The notes beneath the pieces were generated by a model. That model was given only the letters and a program-made list of their open reading frames with translations. It did no database searches and had not been told where the DNA came from. From the NCBI GenBank assembly GCA_949987565.1, contig OX465104.1:26859939-26923938 (forward strand): a stretch of DNA of 64,000 nt. The letters are read 5' to 3'. Below, one piece after another: positions 49,446 to 61,435 of this stretch. Within the stretch, counting starts at the first letter, position 1. Each line of letters opens with the position of its first letter. This DNA comes from Luidia sarsii (taxonomy: Eukaryota; Echinodermata; Asteroidea; Paxillosida; Luidiidae). Both the position numbers and the translations under genes were made by a program.

Positions 49446-52400
49446 ACCAAACTGTCATTCGTCGACTCCTGTGATGGCAACCCTCCAAACCAAACTGTCA
49501 TTCGTCGACTCCTGTGATGGCAACCCTCCAAACCAAACTGTCATTCGTCGACTCCTGTGACGGCAACCCTCCAAACCAAACTGTCGTTCGTCGACTCCTG
49601 TGACGGCAACCCTCCAAACCAAACTGTCGTTCGTCGAGTCCTGTGACGGCAACCCTCCAAACCAAACTGTCGTCCATCGACTCCTGTGACGACAACCCTC
49701 CAAACAAAGCTGTCGTTCGTCGACTCCTGTGACGACAACCCTCCAAACCAAACTGTCGTCCGTCGAATCCTGTGATGACAACCCTCCAAACCAAACTGTC
49801 GTCCATCGAGTCCTGCGATGGCAACCCTCCAAACCAAACTGTCGTCCACCGACTCCTGTGACGGCTACCCTCCAAACCAAACTGTCGTCCATCAAGTCCT
49901 GCGATGGCAACCCTCCAAACCAAACTGTCGTCTGTCGACTCCTGTGACAACAACCCTCCAAACCAAACTGTCGTCCATCGAGTCCTGCGACGGCAACCTT
50001 CCGAACCAAACTGTCGTCCGTCGAATCCTGTGACGGCAACCCTCCAAACCAAACTGTCGTCCATCGACTCCTGTGACGACAACCCTCCAAACCAAACTGT
50101 CGTCTGTCGACTCCTGTGACGACAACCCTCCAAACCAAACTGTCGTCTGTCGACTCCTTTGACGACAACCCTCCAAACCAAACTGTCGTCTGTCGACTCC
50201 TTTGACGACAACCCTCCAAACCAAACTGTTGTCCATCGACTCCTTTGACATCAACCCTCTAAACCAAACTGTTGTCCTCGAGTCCTGTGATGGCAACCCT
50301 CCAAACCAAACTGTCGTCTGTCGACTCCTGCGATGGCAACCCTCCAAACAAAAGTGTCGTCCATCGAGTCCTGCGATGGCAACCCTCCAAACCAAACTGT
50401 CGTCTGTCGACTCCTGCGACGGCAACCCTCCAAACCACACTGTCGTCCATCGACTCCTGTGACAACAACCCTCCAAACCAAACTGTCGTGCATCGAGTCC
50501 TGCGACGGCAACCCTCCAAATCAAACTGTCGTCCGTCGACTCCTGCGATGACAACCCTGCAAACAAAACTATCAATCGTCGACTCCTGTGACAACAACCC
50601 TCCAAAGGAAACTGCCGTCCATCGACTCCTTTGACGGCAACCCTCCAAACCAAACTGTCGTCTGTCGACTCCTGTGACGACAACCCTCCAAACCAAACTG
50701 TCGTCCATCGAGTCCTGCGACGGCAACCCTCCAAACCAAACTGTCGTCCGTCGAATCCTGTGACGGCAACCCTCCAAACCAAACTGTCGTCCATCGAGTC
50801 CTGCGATGTCAACCCTCCAAACGAAACTATTGTTTGTTGACTCCTGTGACAACAACCCTCCAAAGGAAACTGCCGTCCATCGACTCCTGTGATGGCAACC
50901 CTCCAAACCAAACTGTCGTCCACCGACTCCTGTGACGGCTACCCTCCAAACCAAACTGTCGTCCATCGAGTCCTGCGATGGCAACCCTCCAAACCAAACT
51001 GTCGTCTGTCGACTTCTGTGACGACAACCCTCCCAACCAAACTGTCGTCCATCGAGTCCTGCGACGGCAACCCTCCGAACCAAACTGTCGTCAGTCGAAT
51101 CCTGTGACGGCAACCCTCCAAACCAAACTGTCGTCCATCGAGTCCTGCGATGACAACCCTCCAAACCAAACTATCGTTTGTCGACTCCTGTGACAACAAC
51201 CCTCCAAAGGAAACTGCTGTCCATCGACTCCTGCGACGGCAACCCTCCAAACCAAACTGTCGTCTTCGAGTCATGCGATGGCAACCCTCCAAACCAAACT
51301 GTCGTTCGTCGACTCCTGTGACGACAACCCTCCAAACCAAACTGTTGTTCATCGACTCCTGTGAGGACAACCCTCTAAACCAAACTGTTGTTCTCGAGTC
51401 CTCTGATGGCAACCCTCCAAACCAAACTGTCGTCTGTCGACTCCTGCGATGGCAACCCCCCAAACAAAACTGTCGTCTGTCGACTCCTGCGATGGCAACC
51501 CTCCAAACCAAACTGTCGTCTGTCGACTCCTGCGACAGCAAACCTCCAAACGAAACTGTCGTCCATTGACTCCTGTGACGGCAACCCTCTAAACAAAACT
51601 GCCTTCTGTCAACTCCTGTGACGGCAACCCTGTAAACGAAACTGTCGTCTGTCGATCCTGTGACGGCAACCGTCCAAACCAAACTGTCGTCCACCGACTC
51701 CTGTGACGGCAACCCTGTAAACGAAACTGTCGTCTGTCGACTCCTGTGAAGGCTACCCTCCAAACAAACTGTCGTCCGTCGAATCCTGTGACGGCAACCC
51801 TCCAAACCAAACTGTCGTCCATCGAGTCCTGCGATGACAACCCTCCAAACGAAACTATCGTTTGTCGACTCCTGTGACAACAACCCTCCAAAGGAAACTG
51901 CCGTCCATCGACTCCTGTGATGGCAACCCTCCAAACCAAACTGTCGTCCACCGACTCCTGTGACGGCTACCCTCCAAACCAAACTGTCGTCCATCGCGTA
52001 CTGCGATGGCAACCCTCCAAACCAAACTGTCGTCTGTCGACTCCTGTGACGACAACCCTCCAAACCAAACTGTCGTCCATTGAGTCCTGCGACGGCAACC
52101 CTCCGAACCAAACTGTCGTCCGTGGAATCCTGTGACGGCAACCCTCCAAACCAAACTGTCGTCCTCGAGTCCTGCGACGGCAACCCTCTAAACCAAACTG
52201 TCGTCCTCGAGTCCTGCGATGGCAACCCTCCAAACCAAACTGTCGTTCGTCGACTCCTGTGACAACAACCCTCCAAAGGAAACTGCCATCCATCGACTCC
52301 ATTGACGGCAACCCTCCAAACCAAATTGTCGTCCTCGAGTCCTGCGACGGCAACCCTCCAAACCAAACTGTTGTCCATCAAGTCCTGTGACGACAACCCT

Positions 52401-55129
52401 CCAAACCAAACTGTCGTCCGTCGAATCCTGTGACGGCAGCCCTCCAAACCAAACTGTCGTCCATCGACTCCTGTGACGGCAACCCTCCAAACCAAACTGT
52501 CATTCGTCGACTCCTGTGATGGCAACCCTCCAAACCACACTGTCGTCCATCGACTCCTGTGACGGCAACCCTCCAAACGAAACTGTCGTTCGTCGACTCC
52601 TGTGACGGCAACCCTTCAAACCAAACTGTCATTCGTCGACTCCTGTGATGGCAACCCTCCAAACCACACTGTCGTCCATCGACTCCTGTGATGGCAACCC
52701 TCCAAACCAAACTGTCGTTCGTCGACTCCTGTGACGGCAACCCTCCAAACCAAACTGTCGTTCGTCGAGTCCTGTGACGGCAACCCTCCAAACCAAACTG
52801 TCATTCGTCGACTCCTGTGATGGCAACCCTCCAAACCAAACTGTCATTCGTCGACTCCTGTGATGGCAACCCTCCAAACCACACTGTCGTCCATCGACTC
52901 CTGTGACGGCAACCCTCCAAACCAAACTGTCGTTCGTCGACTCCTGTGACGGCAACCCTCCAAACCAAACTGTCGTTCGTCGAGTCCTGTGACGGCAACC
53001 CTCACAACCAAACTGTCGTCCATCGACACCTGTGACGAGAACCCTCCAAACCAAACTGTCGTCCTTCGACTCCTGTGACGACAACCCTCCAAACTAAACT
53101 GTCGTCCATCGACTCCTGTGACGGCAACCCTCCAAACCAAACTGTCGTCCATCAACTCCAGTGACGGCAACCCTCCAAACGAAACTGTCTTCCGTCGACT
53201 TCTGTGACGACAACCCTCCAAACCAACTGTCGTCTGTCGACTCCTGTGATGGCAACCCTCCAAACCAAAGTATCGTCTGTCGACTCCTGTGACGGCAACC
53301 CTCCAAACCAAACTGTCGTCCTCGAGTCCTGTGACGGCAACCCTCCAAACCAAACTGTCGTCTGTCGACTCCTGTGACGGCAACCCTCCAAACCAAACTG
53401 TCGTCCATCGACTCCTGTGACGGCAACCCTCCAAACCAAACTGTCGTCTGTCGACTCCTGCGACGGCAACCCTCCAAACCACACTGTTGTCCATCGGCTC
53501 CTGTGACGGCAACTCTCCAAACCAAACTGTCGTCCTTGACTCCTGTGACGGCAACCCTCCAAACCAAACTGACGTCCATCAACTCCTGTGATGACAACCC
53601 TCCAAACCAAACTGTCGTCCATCGACTCCTGTGACGGCAACCCTCCAAACCAAACTGTCGTCCATCGACTCCTGTGACGGCAACCCTCCAAACCAACTGT
53701 CGTCTGTCGACTCCTGTGATGGCAACCCTCCAAACCAAACTATCGTCTGTCGACTCCTGTGACGGCAACCCTCCAAACCAAACTGTCGTCCTCGAGTCCT
53801 GTGACGGCAACCCTCCAAACCAAACTGTCGTCTGTCGACTCCTGTGAAGGCAACCCTCCAAACCAAACTGTCGTCCATCGACTCCTGTGACGGCAACCCT
53901 CCAAACCAAACTGTCGTCTGTTGACTCCTGTGACGGCAACCCTCCAAACCAAACTGTCGTCCATCGACTCCTGTGACGACAACCCTCCAAACAAAGCTGT
54001 CGTTCGTCGACTCCTGTGACGACAACCCTCCAAACCAAACTGTCGTCCGTCGAATCCTGTGATGACAACCCTCCAAACCAAACTGTCGTCCATCGAGTCC
54101 TGCGATGGCAACCCTCCAAACCAAACTGTCGTCCACCGACTCCTGTGACGGCTACCCTCCAAACCAAACTGTCGTCCATCAAGTCCTGCGATGGCAACCC
54201 TCCAAACCAAACTGTCGTCTGTCGACTCCTGTGACAACAACCCTCCAAACCAAACTGTCGTCCATCGAGTCCTGCGACGGCAACCTTCCGAACCAAACTG
54301 TCGTCCGTCGAATCCTGTGACGGCAACCCTCCAAACCAAACTGTCGTCCATCGACTCCTGTGACGACAACCCTCCAAACCAAACTGTCGTCTGTCGACTC
54401 CTGTGACGACAACCCTCCAAACCAAACTGTCGTCTGTCGACTCCTTTGACGACAACCCTCCAAACCAAACTGTCGTCTGTCGACTCCTTTGACGACAACC
54501 CTCCAAACCAAACTGTTGTCCATCGACTCCTTTGACATCAACCCTCTAAACCAAACTGTTGTCCTCGAGTCCTGTGATGGCAACCCTCCAAACCAAACTG
54601 TCGTCTGTCGACTCCTGCGATGGCAACCCTCCAAACAAAAGTGTCGTCCATCGAGTCCTGCGATGGCAACCCTCCAAACCAAACTGTCGTCTGTCGACTC
54701 CTGCGACGGCAACCCTCCAAACCACACTGTCGTCCATCGACTCCTGTGACAACAACCCTCCAAACCAAACTGTCGTGCATCGAGTCCTGCGACGGCAACC
54801 CTCCAAATCAAACTGTCGTCCGTCGACTCCTGCGATGACAACCCTGCAAACAAAACTATCAATCGTCGACTCCTGTGACAACAACCCTCCAAAGGAAACT
54901 GCCGTCCATCGACTCCTTTGACGGCAACCCTCCAAACCAAACTGTCGTCTGTCGACTCCTGTGACGACAACCCTCCAAACCAAACTGTCGTCCATCGAGT
55001 CCTGCGACGGCAACCCTCCAAACCAAACTGTCGTCCGTCGAATCCTGTGACGGCAACCCTCCAAACCAAACTGTCGTCCATCGAGTCCTGCGATGTCAAC
55101 CCTCCAAACGAAACTATTGTTTGTTGACT
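48824..55129. repeat. 6,306-bp higher-order unit, copy 1
   Basis: This stretch is repeated from about 55,130 with a 6,306-bp shift over its whole length. It is itself composite. The block beginning near 49,729 restarts at 54,016 (4,287 bp on), is cut at about 55,130, and the unit then returns to the 48,824 position. So 6,306 = 4,287 + 2,019. Confidence 0.85.
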
Positions 55130-58100
55130 CCTGTGACAACAACCCTCCAAACCAAACTGTCGTCCATCGAGTCCTGCGACGGCAACCCTCCAAACCAAAC
55201 TGTCGTCCGTCGAATCCTGTGACGGCAACCCTCCAAACCAAACTGTCGTCCATCGAGTCCTGCGATGACAACCCTCCAAACGAAACTATCGTTTGTCGAC
55301 TCCTGTGACAACAACCCTCCAAAGGAAACTGCTGTCCATCGACTCCTGTGATGGCAACCCTCCAAACTAAACTGTCGTCCTCGAGTCCTGCGACGGCAGC
55401 CCTCCAAACCAAACTGTCGTCCATCGACTCCTGTGACGGCAACCCTCCAAACCAAACTGTCATTCGTCGACTCCTGTGATGGCAACCCTCCAAACCACAC
55501 TGTCGTCCATCGACTCCTATGACGGCAACCCTCCAAACGAAACTGTCGTTCGTCAAGTCCTGTGACGGCAACCCTTCAAACCAAACTGTCATTCGTCGAC
55601 TCCTGTGATGGCAACCCTCCAAACCACACTGTCGTCCATCGACTCCTGTGACGGCAACCCTCCAAACCAAACTGTCATTCGTCGACTCCTGTGACGGCAA
55701 CCCTCCAAACCAAACTGTCGTTCGTCGAGTCCTGTGACGGCAACCCTCCAAACCAAACTGTCATTCGTCGACTCCTGTGATGGCAACCCTCCAAACCAAA
55801 CTGTCATTCGTCGACTCCTGTGATGGCAACCCTCCAAACCAAACTGTCATTCGTCGACTCCTGTGACGGCAACCCTCCAAACCAAACTGTCGTTCGTCGA
55901 CTCCTGTGACGGCAACCCTCCAAACCAAACTGTCGTTCGTCGAGTCCTGTGACGGCAACCCTCCAAACCAAACTGTCGTCCATCGACTCCTGTGACGACA
56001 ACCCTCCAAACAAAGCTGTCGTTCGTCGACTCCTGTGACGACAACCCTCCAAACCAAACTGTCGTCCGTCGAATCCTGTGATGACAACCCTCCAAACCAA
56101 ACTGTCGTCCATCGAGTCCTGCGATGGCAACCCTCCAAACCAAACTGTCGTCCACCGACTCCTGTGACGGCTACCCTCCAAACCAAACTGTCGTCCATCA
56201 AGTCCTGCGATGGCAACCCTCCAAACCAAACTGTCGTCTGTCGACTCCTGTGACAACAACCCTCCAAACCAAACTGTCGTCCATCGAGTCCTGCGACGGC
56301 AACCTTCCGAACCAAACTGTCGTCCGTCGAATCCTGTGACGGCAACCCTCCAAACCAAACTGTCGTCCATCGACTCCTGTGACGACAACCCTCCAAACCA
56401 AACTGTCGTCTGTCGACTCCTGTGACGACAACCCTCCAAACCAAACTGTCGTCTGTCGACTCCTTTGACGACAACCCTCCAAACCAAACTGTCGTCTGTC
56501 GACTCCTTTGACGACAACCCTCCAAACCAAACTGTTGTCCATCGACTCCTTTGACATCAACCCTCTAAACCAAACTGTTGTCCTCGAGTCCTGTGATGGC
56601 AACCCTCCAAACCAAACTGTCGTCTGTCGACTCCTGCGATGGCAACCCTCCAAACAAAAGTGTCGTCCATCGAGTCCTGCGATGGCAACCCTCCAAACCA
56701 AACTGTCGTCTGTCGACTCCTGCGACGGCAACCCTCCAAACCACACTGTCGTCCATCGACTCCTGTGACAACAACCCTCCAAACCAAACTGTCGTGCATC
56801 GAGTCCTGCGACGGCAACCCTCCAAATCAAACTGTCGTCCGTCGACTCCTGCGATGACAACCCTGCAAACAAAACTATCAATCGTCGACTCCTGTGACAA
56901 CAACCCTCCAAAGGAAACTGCCGTCCATCGACTCCTTTGACGGCAACCCTCCAAACCAAACTGTCGTCTGTCGACTCCTGTGACGACAACCCTCCAAACC
57001 AAACTGTCGTCCATCGAGTCCTGCGACGGCAACCCTCCAAACCAAACTGTCGTCCGTCGAATCCTGTGACGGCAACCCTCCAAACCAAACTGTCGTCCAT
57101 CGAGTCCTGCGATGTCAACCCTCCAAACGAAACTATTGTTTGTTGACTCCTGTGACAACAACCCTCCAAAGGAAACTGCCGTCCATCGACTCCTGTGATG
57201 GCAACCCTCCAAACCAAACTGTCGTCCACCGACTCCTGTGACGGCTACCCTCCAAACCAAACTGTCGTCCATCGAGTCCTGCGATGGCAACCCTCCAAAC
57301 CAAACTGTCGTCTGTCGACTTCTATGACGACAACCCTCCCAACCAAACTGTCGTCCATCGAGTCCTGCGACGGCAACCCTCCGAACCAAACTGTCGTCAG
57401 TCGAATCCTGTGACGGCAACCCTCCAAACCAAACTGTCGTCCATCGAGTCCTGCGATGACAACCCTCCAAACCAAACTATCGTTTGTCGACTCCTGTGAC
57501 AACAACCCTCCAAAGGAAACTGCTGTCCATCGACTCCTGCGACGGCAACCCTCCAAACCAAACTGTCGTCTTCGAGTCATGCGATGGCAACCCTCCAAAC
57601 CAAACTGTCGTTCGTCGACTCCTGTGACGACAACCCTCCAAACCAAACTGTTGTTCATCGACTCCTGTGAGGACAACCCTCTAAACCAAACTGTTGTTCT
57701 CGAGTCCTCTGATGGCAACCCTCCAAACCAAACTGTCGTCTGTCGACTCCTGCGATGGCAACCCCCCAAACAAAACTGTCGTCTGTCGACTCCTGCGATG
57801 GCAACCCTCCAAACCAAACTGTCGTCTGTCGACTCCTGCGACAGCAAACCTCCAAACGAAACTGTCGTCCATTGACTCCTGTGACGGCAACCCTCTAAAC
57901 AAAACTGCCTTCTGTCAACTCCTGTGACGGCAACCCTGTAAACGAAACTGTCGTCTGTCGATCCTGTGACGGCAACCGTCCAAACCAAACTGTCGTCCAC
58001 CGACTCCTGTGACGGCAACCCTGTAAACGAAACTGTCGTCTGTCGACTCCTGTGAAGGCTACCCTCCAAACAAACTGTCGTCCGTCGAATCCTGTGACGG

Positions 58101-61100
58101 CAACCCTCCAAACCAAACTGTCGTCCATCGAGTCCTGCGATGACAACCCTCCAAACGAAACTATCGTTTGTCGACTCCTGTGACAACAACCCTCCAAAGG
58201 AAACTGCCGTCCATCGACTCCTGTGATGGCAACCCTCCAAACCAAACTGTCGTCCACCGACTCCTGTGACGGCTACCCTCCAAACCAAACTGTCGTCCAT
58301 CGCGTACTGCGATGGCAACCCTCCAAACCAAACTGTCGTCTGTCGACTCCTGTGACGACAACCCTCCAAACCAAACTGTCGTCCATTGAGTCCTGCGACG
58401 GCAACCCTCCGAACCAAACTGTCGTCCGTGGAATCCTGTGACGGCAACCCTCCAAACCAAACTGTCGTCCTCGAGTCCTGCGACGGCAACCCTCTAAACC
58501 AAACTGTCGTCCTCGAGTCCTGCGATGGCAACCCTCCAAACCAAACTGTCGTTCGTCGACTCCTGTGACAACAACCCTCCAAAGGAAACTGCCATCCATC
58601 GACTCCATTGACGGCAACCCTCCAAACCAAATTGTCGTCCTCGAGTCCTGCGACGGCAACCCTCCAAACCAAACTGTTGTCCATCAAGTCCTGTGACGAC
58701 AACCCTCCAAACCAAACTGTCGTCCGTCGAATCCTGTGACGGCAGCCCTCCAAACCAAACTGTCGTCCATCGACTCCTGTGACGGCAACCCTCCAAACCA
58801 AACTGTCATTCGTCGACTCCTGTGATGGCAACCCTCCAAACCACACTGTCGTCCATCGACTCCTGTGACGGCAACCCTCCAAACGAAACTGTCGTTCGTC
58901 GACTCCTGTGACGGCAACCCTTCAAACCAAACTGTCATTCGTCGACTCCTGTGATGGCAACCCTCCAAACCACACTGTCGTCCATCGACTCCTGTGATGG
59001 CAACCCTCCAAACCAAACTGTCGTTCGTCGACTCCTGTGACGGCAACCCTCCAAACCAAACTGTCGTTCGTCGAGTCCTGTGACGGCAACCCTCCAAACC
59101 AAACTGTCATTCGTCGACTCCTGTGATGGCAACCCTCCAAACCAAACTGTCATTCGTCGACTCCTGTGATGGCAACCCTCCAAACCACACTGTCGTCCAT
59201 CGACTCCTGTGACGGCAACCCTCCAAACCAAACTGTCGTTCGTCGACTCCTGTGACGGCAACCCTCCAAACCAAACTGTCGTTCGTCGAGTCCTGTGACG
59301 GCAACCCTCACAACCAAACTGTCGTCCATCGACACCTGTGACGAGAACCCTCCAAACCAAACTGTCGTCCTTCGACTCCTGTGACGACAACCCTCCAAAC
59401 TAAACTGTCGTCCATCGACTCCTGTGACGGCAACCCTCCAAACCAAACTGTCGTCCATCAACTCCAGTGACGGCAACCCTCCAAACGAAACTGTCTTCCG
59501 TCGACTTCTGTGACGACAACCCTCCAAACCAACTGTCGTCTGTCGACTCCTGTGATGGCAACCCTCCAAACCAAAGTATCGTCTGTCGACTCCTGTGACG
59601 GCAACCCTCCAAACCAAACTGTCGTCCTCGAGTCCTGTGACGGCAACCCTCCAAACCAAACTGTCGTCTGTCGACTCCTGTGACGGCAACCCTCCAAACC
59701 AAACTGTCGTCCATCGACTCCTGTGACGGCAACCCTCCAAACCAAACTGTCGTCTGTCGACTCCTGCGACGGCAACCCTCCAAACCACACTGTTGTCCAT
59801 CGGCTCCTGTGACGGCAACTCTCCAAACCAAACTGTCGTCCTTGACTCCTGTGACGGCAACCCTCCAAACCAAACTGACGTCCATCAACTCCTGTGATGA
59901 CAACCCTCCAAACCAAACTGTCGTCCATCGACTCCTGTGACGGCAACCCTCCAAACCAAACTGTCGTCCATCGACTCCTGTGACGGCAACCCTCCAAACC
60001 AACTGTCGTCTGTCGACTCCTGTGATGGCAACCCTCCAAACCAAACTATCGTCTGTCGACTCCTGTGACGGCAACCCTCCAAACCAAACTGTCGTCCTCG
60101 AGTCCTGTGACGGCAACCCTCCAAACCAAACTGTCGTCTGTCGACTCCTGTGAAGGCAACCCTCCAAACCAAACTGTCGTCCATCGACTCCTGTGACGGC
60201 AACCCTCCAAACCAAACTGTCGTCTGTTGACTCCTGTGACGGCAACCCTCCAAACCAAACTGTCGTCCATCGACTCCTGTGACGACAACCCTCCAAACAA
60301 AGCTGTCGTTCGTCGACTCCTGTGACGACAACCCTCCAAACCAAACTGTCGTCCGTCGAATCCTGTGATGACAACCCTCCAAACCAAACTGTCGTCCATC
60401 GAGTCCTGCGATGGCAACCCTCCAAACCAAACTGTCGTCCACCGACTCCTGTGACGGCTACCCTCCAAACCAAACTGTCGTCCATCAAGTCCTGCGATGG
60501 CAACCCTCCAAACCAAACTGTCGTCTGTCGACTCCTGTGACAACAACCCTCCAAACCAAACTGTCGTCCATCGAGTCCTGCGACGGCAACCTTCCGAACC
60601 AAACTGTCGTCCGTCGAATCCTGTGACGGCAACCCTCCAAACCAAACTGTCGTCCATCGACTCCTGTGACGACAACCCTCCAAACCAAACTGTCGTCTGT
60701 CGACTCCTGTGACGACAACCCTCCAAACCAAACTGTCGTCTGTCGACTCCTTTGACGACAACCCTCCAAACCAAACTGTCGTCTGTCGACTCCTTTGACG
60801 ACAACCCTCCAAACCAAACTGTTGTCCATCGACTCCTTTGACATCAACCCTCTAAACCAAACTGTTGTCCTCGAGTCCTGTGATGGCAACCCTCCAAACC
60901 AAACTGTCGTCTGTCGACTCCTGCGATGGCAACCCTCCAAACAAAAGTGTCGTCCATCGAGTCCTGCGATGGCAACCCTCCAAACCAAACTGTCGTCTGT
61001 CGACTCCTGCGACGGCAACCCTCCAAACCACACTGTCGTCCATCGACTCCTGTGACAACAACCCTCCAAACCAAACTGTCGTGCATCGAGTCCTGCGACG

Positions 61101-61435
61101 GCAACCCTCCAAATCAAACTGTCGTCCGTCGACTCCTGCGATGACAACCCTGCAAACAAAACTATCAATCGTCGACTCCTGTGACAACAACCCTCCAAAG
61201 GAAACTGCCGTCCATCGACTCCTTTGACGGCAACCCTCCAAACCAAACTGTCGTCTGTCGACTCCTGTGACGACAACCCTCCAAACCAAACTGTCGTCCA
61301 TCGAGTCCTGCGACGGCAACCCTCCAAACCAAACTGTCGTCCGTCGAATCCTGTGACGGCAACCCTCCAAACCAAACTGTCGTCCATCGAGTCCTGCGAT
61401 GTCAACCCTCCAAACGAAACTATTGTTTGTTGACT
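55130..61435. repeat. 6,306-bp higher-order unit, copy 2
   Basis: A near-perfect repeat of copy 1. The only differences I noticed are a few single bases, for example GACTTCTATGACGAC near 57,320 where copy 1 (51,012) and the next unit (61,605) have GACTTCTGTGACGAC. It contains a full 4,287-bp unit (56,035 to 60,322). Confidence 0.85.
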